8,437 nucleotides of DNA from Synergistes sp. Lineage in GTDB: Bacteria > Synergistota > Synergistia > Synergistales > Synergistaceae. Position numbers and translations under genes: made by a program. The notes below the pieces were generated by a model. The model ran no database searches. It was not told where the DNA came from and was given only the letters and a program-made list of their open reading frames with translations. This document shows positions 1 to 5,511 of this stretch, one piece after another. Location of the stretch: the NCBI GenBank assembly GCA_016288355.1, contig JAEEYY010000048.1, positions 1 to 8,437 of the forward strand. Direction: 5' to 3'. The stretch's first letter is position 1. Every line of letters begins with the position of its first letter.

Positions 1-245
1 ATGGGGCAGTCGTAGAGGACCTTGTCCCCGCAGACCACGTAGCCGCCGCCGCTGGCCACCGCCCCGTCGAACCCGTAGGCCAGCACGGGGGAGAGCATGT
101 CCAGGTTCCGGCCGGTGCAGAGGAACACCTTGTGCCCCGCCGCCCGGGCCTTCCGGATGGCGTCCAGGGCGCTTTGGGGCGGCACGTTGCTGCCGGGGGA
201 GGTGAGGGTGCCGTCGATGTCCAGGAAGATCAGCTTCTTATTCAT
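1..245 (-). CDS. HAD-IIB (Cof-type) phosphatase, N-terminal part, cut by the window edge
   Basis: The first 81 residues of a haloacid-dehalogenase-superfamily hydrolase are present; the rest lies beyond the left edge. HAD motif I is DIDGT at residues 9-13, with D9 the expected nucleophile and D11 the acid/base. Motif II is CTGRN at 43-47. GFDGAVASGGGYV at 58-70 resembles the start of the cap region of Cof/HAD-IIB sugar-phosphate phosphatases. Members are cytoplasmic, Mg-dependent phosphatases of small phosphorylated metabolites, and the substrate cannot be read from sequence. The ATG at 245-243 is preceded by GGAAAGGAG with 8 nt spacing. Its start overlaps the last 8 nt of the GH13 gene, which points to translational coupling and co-transcription from the promoter near 2200. 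A sugar-phosphate substrate fits that neighbour but is inference. The family call is firm; the specific role is unknown. Confidence 0.88.
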   Translation of the reverse strand, partial: MNKKLIFLDIDGTLTSPGSNVPPQSALDAIRKARAAGHKVFLCTGRNLDMLSPVLAYGFDGAVASGGGYVVCGDKVLYDCP

Positions 246-2112
246 GGGAGGGCTCCTTTCCGTCTCTGTCAAAATCGCACAGCAGCCAGACGAAACCGCC
301 GGCGGGTACGGGTATATCCATCATCTCCACCGGCTCCCCGGTGAGAAGATCCCGGAAATCGCCCAGCTCCACCACGCAGACCTGGCGGTCCCGGTCGGCG
401 AAGTTGAACAGGGCCACCAGCTTCTCCCCCTGCCAGTACCGGCCCACGCCCAGCACGCCGTCGTCGTGGGTGTTGACCACCCAGATGTCGGCCCGGGCGT
501 CGAAGCACCGGTGGGCGGCGCGGAGCCGCTCCAGCTGCCGCAGGGAGGTGAAGACCCGGCCCTCCGGCGCGGCGGGATCCGTCCGCCGGCCGGCGGCCTC
601 CCAGTCCATCCGCCCCCGGTGGAGGAAGCGGCTGTCGGCGGCCTTCAGGGGGTCGTCGTGGTAGGCGTAGTCGTTCTCCCGGGCCACCTCGTCGCCGCTG
701 TAGAGCACCGGGATGCCGCTGAGGGTAAACATGTAGGCGTGGAGCATCACGTCCAGCCGGACGGCCCAGTCCAGTTTGGCGTCGTCTTTCTCATACCGGG
801 CGGCCTCGATCCCGCACAGGGAGGCGGTGGTGCCGCACAGCCGGGCGTCCCGCAGGCGGGGATCGTCGTTGTACAGCTCGCCCCGGGCGGGGCTGCCGGG
901 CCAGCGGCCGGTGAGGTAGTCGTTGAGGTACTTCTTGTGGGCGGCCTCGTCGAAGCCGAAGCCCGCCAGATAGGCGTAGTCCAGGCCCCAGCCGATGTCG
1001 TCGTGGCAGCGGAGATAGTTGAGGAAGGTGTACTCCCGGGGCAGGGCGAACACCTGGCCCAGCTGGTGGCGCAGCAGCCGCACGTCCCGGGTGGCCACCG
1101 TGTGCCAGGTGCTGGCCATGGTGGTCACGTTGTAGAGCAGATGGCACTCCGGCTTTTCCACGGAGCCGAAGTAGGGCACCACCTTGGACGGCTCCATGAC
1201 CACCTCCCCCAGCAGCAGGGTGCCGGGGCAGACGATCTCGCATACAATGCGCATGATACGCACCAGAGTGTGGACCTGGGGCAGGTTGCGGCAATTGGTG
1301 CCCAGCTCCTTCCAGATGTAGGGCACCGCGTCCAGACGGATCACGTCCACGCCCCGGTTGCACAGGTAGAGCATGTTCTCCGTCATGTCGTTGAACACGA
1401 CGGGATTGGCGTAGTTCAGGTCCCATTGATAGGGGTAGAAGGTGGTCATCACCACCTTGCCCGCCTCGGGGCACCAGGTGAAGTTGCCGGGGGCGGTGGT
1501 GGGGAAGACCTGGGGCACCGTCTTCTCATAGCGACGGGGGACGTCCCAATTGTCGAAGAAGAAGTAGCGGTCCTGGAACTCCTTTTCGCCGGCCCGGGCC
1601 CGGCGGGCCCACTCGTGGTCCTCGCTGGTGTGGTTCATGACGAAGTCCAGGCACAGGGCGATGCCCCGGGCGTGGCAGTCCTCCGCCAGGGCGGCCAGAT
1701 CCTCCATGGTGCCCAGGGACGGCTGGACCTTCCGGAAATCCGACACGGCGTAGCCGCCGTCGCTGCGGCCCTCCGGGCTCTCCAGCAGGGGCATCAGGTG
1801 CAGGTAGTTGACGCCGCAGTCGGCGATATAGTCCAGCTTCCCGCGGACGCCGGACAGATCGCCGGCAAAGGCGTCGGCGTACATCAGCATGCCCACCAGC
1901 GAGCGGCTCCGGTACCAGTCCGGATAGGCCACTCTGGCTTCGTCCAGCGCCTTCAGCGTCTCGCTGCGCTCCTCCCAGCACCGCCGCAGCATGGCCAGGA
2001 AGTACCCGTAGGCGTTCTGGTCGCCGTGATAGAGAGAGAGATAGAGCTGCCGCAGCTCCTCCTCGCGGGGGCGGAGGCGTTCCAGGAACGCCTCGTTCCA
2101 GTTTTGTTCCAT
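238..2112 (-). CDS. Amylosucrase-like GH13 glucosidase/glucosyltransferase
   Basis: A 624-residue, apparently cytoplasmic GH13 enzyme with no signal peptide, close to the ~636 residues of Neisseria amylosucrase. Characteristic amylosucrase stretches, recalled from that protein rather than aligned, are LHLMPL (104-109), SDGGYAV (117-123), NHTSEDHEWA (160-169), QWDLNYANP (229-237), WKELGTNC (267-274) and CHDDIGW (369-375). The expected catalytic triad is present: nucleophile D261 (RLDAV), acid/base E303 (LLGEV) and transition-state Asp D371. H161, R259 and H370 also match conserved subsite -1 residues. D118 corresponds to the Asp that closes the glucose pocket in amylosucrase. An N-terminal helical region (about 1-75) and a C-terminal beta domain (about 515-615) frame the barrel. 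Expected chemistry is sucrose cleavage with glucosyl transfer to glucan or water. Which outcome dominates cannot be told, and a related alpha-glucosidase remains possible. The start at 2112 has GGAGG 7 nt upstream. It is first gene of an operon with the HAD phosphatase. Confidence 0.88.
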   Translation of the reverse strand: MEQNWNEAFLERLRPREEELRQLYLSLYHGDQNAYGYFLAMLRRCWEERSETLKALDEARVAYPDWYRSRSLVGMLMYADAFAGDLSGVRGKLDYIADCGVNYLHLMPLLESPEGRSDGGYAVSDFRKVQPSLGTMEDLAALAEDCHARGIALCLDFVMNHTSEDHEWARRARAGEKEFQDRYFFFDNWDVPRRYEKTVPQVFPTTAPGNFTWCPEAGKVVMTTFYPYQWDLNYANPVVFNDMTENMLYLCNRGVDVIRLDAVPYIWKELGTNCRNLPQVHTLVRIMRIVCEIVCPGTLLLGEVVMEPSKVVPYFGSVEKPECHLLYNVTTMASTWHTVATRDVRLLRHQLGQVFALPREYTFLNYLRCHDDIGWGLDYAYLAGFGFDEAAHKKYLNDYLTGRWPGSPARGELYNDDPRLRDARLCGTTASLCGIEAARYEKDDAKLDWAVRLDVMLHAYMFTLSGIPVLYSGDEVARENDYAYHDDPLKAADSRFLHRGRMDWEAAGRRTDPAAPEGRVFTSLRQLERLRAAHRCFDARADIWVVNTHDDGVLGVGRYWQGEKLVALFNFADRDRQVCVVELGDFRDLLTGEPVEMMDIPVPAGGFVWLLCDFDRDGKEPSHE

Positions 2113-2191
2113 AGCATATCCTCCGGGATGAACGGCCGGCGCCGCCCGGCATAGCGCCCGGAGCGGACCTGACCATATTTCAGAAATTTCT

Positions 2192-2212
2192 CTCCCTCTA
2201 TTTTACAGGGAG
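2192..2212. promoter_or_regulatory. Inverted repeat centred on the GH13 -10 box, candidate operator
   Basis: CTCCCT (2192-2197) and AGGGAG (2207-2212) form a perfect 6-bp inverted repeat with a 9-nt spacer. Its centre falls on the -10 box of the minus-strand promoter. A protein bound here would block polymerase, as in classical repressor operators. No known operator consensus is recognised, so the role is inferred from position and symmetry alone. Confidence 0.35.
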
Positions 2213-2228
2213 TTTCGCCCCGTGTCAA
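2200..2228 (-). promoter_or_regulatory. Sigma-70/SigA-type promoter for the GH13-HAD operon
   Basis: Read on the minus strand, a perfect TTGACA -35 (2228-2223) is followed by exactly 17 nt and TAAAAT (2205-2200), five of six matches to TATAAT. It is the best promoter match I found in the window. The predicted transcript start is near 2193, giving an 80-nt leader before the GH13 ATG. Strong boxes plus a dyad over the -10 suggest a promoter held down by a repressor, which is inference. Confidence 0.8.
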
Positions 2229-2335
2229 TGCGCGAAGCGGTCCGGCACGGGGGTGGAGACGGGGCCAATCGCACAAATCGGAGCCGCCCGTTTTTGGCAA
2301 TCTTTACAAAAAGCGGGGGAAGGGGGCAGGCCCGC

Positions 2336-2364
2336 TTTACTTTGCTAAACGATTATGGTACGAT
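2336..2364 (+). promoter_or_regulatory. Promoter for the YfcC-M20 operon
   Basis: TTTACT (2336-2341) lies 17 nt before TACGAT (2359-2364). A TG one base upstream of the -10 (2356-2357) makes it an extended -10 element. The local AT-rich patch stands out in GC-rich surroundings. The predicted start near 2371 leaves a leader of about 130 nt before the transporter ATG. The match is good but not perfect. Confidence 0.6.
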
Positions 2365-2370
2365 ACAAAC

Positions 2371-2441
2371 GCAGCCGGAGGGCACAGCGGCGGCCGGAGA
2401 AGCCAATCCACCATGGTTTCGCCGGCCGGCGGCTCCGCTGC
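2371..2441 (+). promoter_or_regulatory. Foldable GC-rich leader of the transporter mRNA
   Basis: GCAGCCGGAG at 2371-2380 can pair with CTCCGCTGC at 2433-2441 apart from one bulged C. Inside lie GC-rich blocks around 2387-2397 and the palindrome GCCGGCCGGC at 2421-2430, which can pair partly with each other. The pairing starts at about the predicted first transcribed base. It matches no riboswitch I recognise, and no U-run follows it, so it is not an obvious attenuator. GC-rich sequence folds easily, so this may be incidental. Confidence 0.25.
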
Positions 2442-2486
2442 GCGGCGCGGATGCCCGGGACGATCAGGGCCCCGCGCAAATCTGTT

Positions 2487-2492
2487 AGGAGG
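2487..2492 (+). promoter_or_regulatory. Ribosome binding site that fixes the transporter start
   Basis: AGGAGG (in TTAGGAGG) lies 7 nt before the ATG at 2500. The same frame is open back to an ATG at 2413, but that codon has no ribosome binding site. The extra 29 residues would be Gly/Ala/Arg/Pro-rich and unlike a membrane-protein N-terminus, so 2500 is the true start. Confidence 0.85.
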
Positions 2493-2499
2493 TAGAGAA

Positions 2500-3909
2500 A
2501 TGGAAAAGAATCGCAAGTTCAAAGTACCCCACGTATTCTCGCTGCTGATGCTGGTGATTCTGTTCTGCTCGATTCTGACCTATATCGTCCCCGCGGGCGT
2601 GTATGACAGAGTTGACTTTACGGATCCCAATACCGGCAGCACCAGGACCATCATCGACCCCGATTCCTTCCACTACGTGGATAAGACCCCCGTGGGCCTG
2701 ATGACCTTCCTGTCCTCCCTGGCCGGTGGTATGGCCAAGGCTTCCGACATCATTTTCTTCGTGTTCATTGTGGGCGGTTCCATCGGACTCCTGCAAGACA
2801 GCGGCGCAATAGAAGGTGGATTGTTGCGCCTGGCCAAGAAGCTGCAGGGCAAAGAGCTGATCGTCATCCCTGTGGTCATGATCCTCATCACCACCCTGTC
2901 CGTCATCATGGGCGCCTGCGAGGAGATGATCCCGCTGATCCCCATCATGGTGGCACTGGCGCTGCAGGTGGGCTTTGACTCCATCACCGGTACGGCGATG
3001 ATCATCGGCTCCACCGCCTGCGGCTTCTCCTGCTCCATCCTGAACCCCTTCAACGTGGGCGTTGCCCAGGGCATCGCGGAGCTGCCCCCCTTCAGCGGCG
3101 CCTGGTACCGCATCGTCATGTTGGCAGTGATGCTGGGCATCACCATCTTCATGATCTGCCGCTACGCCATGAAGGTCAAGAAGAACCCCACCCTCAGCCC
3201 CATGTACGAGTTCGACCGGACCCGCGAGGAGCTGAACGTGGACGAGAAGGACGTGAAGTTCGGCACCCGTGAGAAGATCTGCCTGATCATCTTCCTGCTG
3301 ACCATCGTCCTGCTGGTCTGGGGCGTTATCGCCAAGGGCTGGTACTTCTATGAGATCGGCGCCCTGTTCCTGGGCATGGCCATCCTGGTGGCCTTCGTCT
3401 CCCGGATGGGTCTGGACGGCTTCGGCAAGTCCCTGGCCAACGGCATGACCAACATCTGCTCCGGCGCTCTGGTCATCGGCTTCGCCACCGGCATCCTGTA
3501 CGTCCTGACCGAGGGCAACATCCTCGACACCATCCTCCACGCCGCTGCCAGCGTGCTGCAGCACCTGCCCTCCGCTCTCACGGCCGTGGGCATGTACATC
3601 TTCCAGTGCCTGATGAACTACCTGATCCCCTCCGGCTCCGGCCAGGCCGCCGTCACCATGCCCATCCTGGCGCCGCTGTCCGACCTGGTGGGCGTCACCC
3701 GTCAGACCGCCGTCGTCTGCTTCCAGCTGGGCGATGGTATCTCCAACGCCATCACGCCCACCAGCGGCGTGCTGATGGCCTCCCTGGCTCTGGCTAAGAT
3801 CCCCTGGGAGAAGTGGGCCAAGTGGTTCCTGCCCATCATGCTGGTCCAGTACGGCCTGGGTATCGTCTTCGTGGTGGTGGCTCAGCTCATCCACCTGGGG
3901 CCGTTCTAA
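2500..3909 (+). CDS. YfcC-family (DcuC/IT-superfamily) membrane carrier
   Basis: A 469-residue, strongly hydrophobic inner-membrane carrier. Membrane segments are visible near residues 12-33, 82-99, 120-138, 142-158, 165-190, 203-221, 258-278, 283-301, 317-336, 358-377, 402-432 and 443-465, with a charged cytoplasmic-type loop at about 222-257. The paired re-entrant signatures of the YfcC/DcuC group are clear: CSILNPFNVGVAQG at 178-191, and IPSGSGQAA at 376-384 followed by QLGDGISNAITPTSG at 409-423. The family imports or exchanges organic anions, amino acids or peptides using ion gradients; substrates are mostly undetermined. An M20 amidohydrolase starts 41 bp downstream with no promoter or terminator between, so the likely cargo is what that enzyme cleaves. 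AbgT and ArcD-type carriers are related alternatives, but the motifs fit YfcC best. A patch of rare codons at 2785-2826 is unusual for the gene. Confidence 0.88.
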   Translation: MEKNRKFKVPHVFSLLMLVILFCSILTYIVPAGVYDRVDFTDPNTGSTRTIIDPDSFHYVDKTPVGLMTFLSSLAGGMAKASDIIFFVFIVGGSIGLLQDSGAIEGGLLRLAKKLQGKELIVIPVVMILITTLSVIMGACEEMIPLIPIMVALALQVGFDSITGTAMIIGSTACGFSCSILNPFNVGVAQGIAELPPFSGAWYRIVMLAVMLGITIFMICRYAMKVKKNPTLSPMYEFDRTREELNVDEKDVKFGTREKICLIIFLLTIVLLVWGVIAKGWYFYEIGALFLGMAILVAFVSRMGLDGFGKSLANGMTNICSGALVIGFATGILYVLTEGNILDTILHAAASVLQHLPSALTAVGMYIFQCLMNYLIPSGSGQAAVTMPILAPLSDLVGVTRQTAVVCFQLGDGISNAITPTSGVLMASLALAKIPWEKWAKWFLPIMLVQYGLGIVFVVVAQLIHLGPF

Positions 3910-3950
3910 GCCGGACCGCGTAGAGCAACAAGACCCAGACAGGAGGCAGT

Positions 3951-5141
3951 ATGGATAAGCAGCTCATCGAACGGGTATCCGCCGCGGCGGAGGCGCTGCG
4001 CGCCGAGCTGACGGAGATGTCCCGGACCATCCACGACAACCCGGAGCTGGGCGGCCAGGAGTTCCTGGCCCAGCGGCTGCAGGTGGACCTGCTGCGCAAG
4101 TACGGGTTCGAGGTGGAGGAGAACTACTGCGATTTCCCCACCGCTTACCGGGCCGTCTACAAGGGCAAAAAGCCCGGCCCCAAGATCGCCATGCTGGCCG
4201 AGTACGACGCCCTGCCCAAGCTGGGCCACGGCTGTGGCCACAACCTGATTGCCATGATGTCCGTGGGCTCCGGCATCGCCATGCGGGAGTTCGCCGATGA
4301 GTTCGGCGCCGAGATCTACGTCTACGGCACCCCGGCGGAGGAGACCGCCGGCACCAAGGTGGAGATGTCCAAGCGGGGCGTGTTCAAGGACATGGACGTG
4401 GCCATGATGGCCCATCCGGCCAACGAGAACAGCAGCTCCATCAACTCCATGGCCATCTTCTGCCGCCGGTTCGAGTTCTTCGGCAGGGCGGCCCACGCCG
4501 CCTCCGCCCCGGAGCAGGGCCTCAACGCGCTGGACGCCATGATCAACTTCTTCAACCTGATCAACGCCCTGCGCCAGCAGACCAAGGACGACGCCCGCAT
4601 CCACGGCGTCATCCAGAACGGCGGCGAGGCCCCCAACATCATCCCCGACTACACCAGCGCCCTGTTCTATATCCGCAGCAGCAAGACCGCCCAGCTGGAG
4701 AAGCTGATGGAGCGGGTGGAGGAGTGCGCCAAGGGCGCCGCCCTGGGCACCGGCACCACCGTGAAGATCACCCCCGACGAGGTGGACTTCAAGGACACCT
4801 GCAGCAACATGTATCTCAACGAGCTGGCCTGCCGGCAGATGGAGCTGCTGGGGGTGCCCATGCGCCGCCTGGGCGATACGCCCCATATGGGCTCGTCCGA
4901 CCTGGGCGACGTGAGCTACGAGTGCCCCTCCATCCAGCTCAACAGCTGGATGGGCCCCCCGCTGCGGGGCAAGAACTACTACGGCCACACCGTGGAGTTC
5001 GAGGAGATGGCCTGCACCCAGTCCGCCTATGACAACGCCATGAACTTCATCAAGGGCTTTGTCATGACGGCCATCGAGCTGATGACGGACCCGTCCCATC
5101 TGGCGGCCATCTGGGAGGAATTCGCCCGGATGGAGAGGTAG
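3951..5141 (+). CDS. M20-family metallo-amidohydrolase (AbgB/PM20D2-like)
   Basis: A 396-residue cytoplasmic zinc-type peptidase/amidohydrolase without a signal peptide. Visible motifs are AEYDALP (83-89), GHGCGHN (92-98), GTPAEE (126-131), MAHP (153-156), the dimerisation-domain start GRAAHAAS (178-185) and YYGHTVEF (343-350). Expected metal-site residues are C95, H97, E131, H155 and H346, with E130 as general base, by analogy with M20D enzymes. The EYDALP...GHGCGHN form is typical of the aminobenzoyl-glutamate hydrolase/PM20D2 branch, which splits amide bonds of acylated amino acids or unusual dipeptides. The linked YfcC carrier implies an imported substrate. AbgB normally pairs with AbgA, and no second subunit is present, so a stand-alone enzyme is more likely. 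The exact substrate is unknown. AGGAGG precedes the ATG by 7 nt. It is the last gene of its operon, with a terminator 24 bp after the stop. Confidence 0.9.
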   Translation: MDKQLIERVSAAAEALRAELTEMSRTIHDNPELGGQEFLAQRLQVDLLRKYGFEVEENYCDFPTAYRAVYKGKKPGPKIAMLAEYDALPKLGHGCGHNLIAMMSVGSGIAMREFADEFGAEIYVYGTPAEETAGTKVEMSKRGVFKDMDVAMMAHPANENSSSINSMAIFCRRFEFFGRAAHAASAPEQGLNALDAMINFFNLINALRQQTKDDARIHGVIQNGGEAPNIIPDYTSALFYIRSSKTAQLEKLMERVEECAKGAALGTGTTVKITPDEVDFKDTCSNMYLNELACRQMELLGVPMRRLGDTPHMGSSDLGDVSYECPSIQLNSWMGPPLRGKNYYGHTVEFEEMACTQSAYDNAMNFIKGFVMTAIELMTDPSHLAAIWEEFARMER

Positions 5142-5164
5142 AGAAAACCCAACGGCTTTCAGGA

Positions 5165-5203
5165 GCCGGGAGATCCCCAGGGATCTCCCGGCCCTCTTTT
5201 TTT
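5165..5203 (+). terminator. Intrinsic terminator after the YfcC-M20 operon
   Basis: GCCGGGAGATCC (5165-5176) and GGATCTCCCGGC (5181-5192) form a perfect 12-bp stem with a CCAG loop. CCTC and seven Ts (5197-5203) follow. It is a textbook Rho-independent terminator for plus-strand transcripts. It separates the transport/hydrolysis operon from the hydratase-IDH operon. The reverse strand has no T-run, so it works one way only. Confidence 0.93.
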
Positions 5204-5415
5204 GCCGGGCGTTTGTGCAATTTACCATTCATATTTTGCAAGTTTCGCGTCATCGTCCGTCAAAAAACCGGGAAAAGCCCGCCGTCCGGCGGGGAGGGAG
5301 GGGGTGTTTTTGAAGAGCGGGCCGGGGGGAGATTCATGGCGCCGGCGGGGGGCCGGAAAACCGTGGTTATTTCGGAGAAAATGCGGGACAGACCGGAAAA
5401 TACCGAAAAAACCTG

Positions 5416-5442
5416 TTGAATCGGCCGGATTTGTGATAGAAT
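5416..5442 (+). promoter_or_regulatory. Extended -10 promoter for the hydratase-IDH operon
   Basis: TAGAAT (5437-5442) is preceded by TG with one base between (5434-5435), an extended -10 element. A TTGAAT -35-like box at 5416-5421 sits only 15 nt upstream, shorter than the ideal 17, so the extended -10 probably carries the recognition. The predicted transcript start is near 5449, giving a leader of about 63 nt. Confidence 0.6.
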
Positions 5443-5456
5443 GATAAGCGGAAAAA

Positions 5457-5472
5457 GCGGCGGCCCCGCCGC
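5457..5472 (+). promoter_or_regulatory. Short stable hairpin in the hydratase leader
   Basis: GCGGCG (5457-5462) and CGCCGC (5467-5472) form a perfect 6-bp all-GC stem around a GCCC loop, close to the predicted 5' end of the transcript. No U-run follows, so it is not a terminator. A 5'-end hairpin can protect mRNA from decay or bind a regulator; either role is inference. Confidence 0.35.
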
Positions 5473-5480
5473 GGGAATCA

Positions 5481-5498
5481 CATGATACTACATGATAC
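5481..5498 (+). repeat. CATGATAC direct repeat, 10-nt period
   Basis: CATGATAC occurs at 5481-5488 and again at 5491-5498, separated by TA. The copies are exactly 10 bp apart, about one helical turn, and the second runs straight into the AGGAGG ribosome binding site. This may be a protein or RNA-binding site affecting translation, or chance. Confidence 0.4.
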
Positions 5499-5504
5499 AG
5501 GAGG
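5499..5504 (+). promoter_or_regulatory. Ribosome binding site that fixes the hydratase start
   Basis: AGGAGG lies 7 nt before the ATG at 5512. An in-frame ATG at 5482 would add ten residues, but it lies upstream of this site and has no binding site of its own, so 5512 is preferred. Confidence 0.85.
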
Positions 5505-5511
5505 CTCGTTT

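Larger units (their letters stand above)
2113..2499. other. Divergent intergenic region between the GH13 and YfcC genes
   Basis: This 387-bp stretch holds no credible gene. It carries outward-facing promoters: one for the GH13/HAD pair on the minus strand (2200-2228) and one for the transporter operon on the plus strand (2336-2364). Between the two -35 boxes lie about 107 bp, with an imperfect inverted repeat at 2287-2317. The GH13 leader is about 80 nt and the transporter leader about 130 nt; the latter is GC-rich and foldable. The shared region could let one regulator act on both operons, but no regulator gene is in the window. Confidence 0.7.
5204..5511. other. G-rich intergenic region upstream of the hydratase operon
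   Basis: No gene with a plausible start and ribosome binding site is seen in these 308 bp. From left to right it holds an AT-richer patch (5211-5245); a perfect hairpin CCCGCC-GTCC-GGCGGG (5278-5293); plus-strand G-runs at 5290-5304, 5319-5331 and 5346-5352; recurring CGGAAAA words; an inverted repeat (5365-5375 with 5403-5413); the promoter at 5416-5442; a leader hairpin; and a phased 8-bp repeat just before the ribosome binding site. Short open frames across it look like chance. Confidence 0.65.

Noticed and set aside
97..2154. A 685-residue open frame opposite the GH13 gene
   Set aside because: The sense gene has clear GH13 motifs. Its codons almost never end in A, and TTA, CTA and TCA are avoided, so the mirrored frame simply lacks stops. 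The mirrored protein is Val/Gly/His/Gln-rich with no recognisable domain and no ribosome binding site.
2303..2308. TTTACA as a better -35 for the transporter
   Set aside because: No -10-like hexamer lies 16-18 nt downstream, where the sequence is GGGGCAGGCCC. The TTTACT/TACGAT pair fits better.
2413..2499. N-terminal extension of the transporter from the ATG at 2413
   Set aside because: It would place the strong AGGAGG inside the gene and add a Gly/Ala/Arg/Pro-rich tail absent from the family. No ribosome binding site precedes 2413.
2485..3894. Antisense open frame across the transporter gene
   Set aside because: Low-complexity Gly/Asp/His/Gln-rich product, no ribosome binding site, and the plus-strand frame is an unmistakable YfcC carrier.
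3906..5228. Antisense open frame across the M20 gene
   Set aside because: It begins past the terminator of the opposite gene and reads as His/Gly/Val-rich sequence without a domain. It is a codon-bias shadow.
5202..5481. Short open frames of 60-80 residues between the M20 and hydratase genes
   Set aside because: No AGGAGG-type site before their starts, composition unlike the neighbouring genes, and they overlap the terminator tail, G-runs and promoter.
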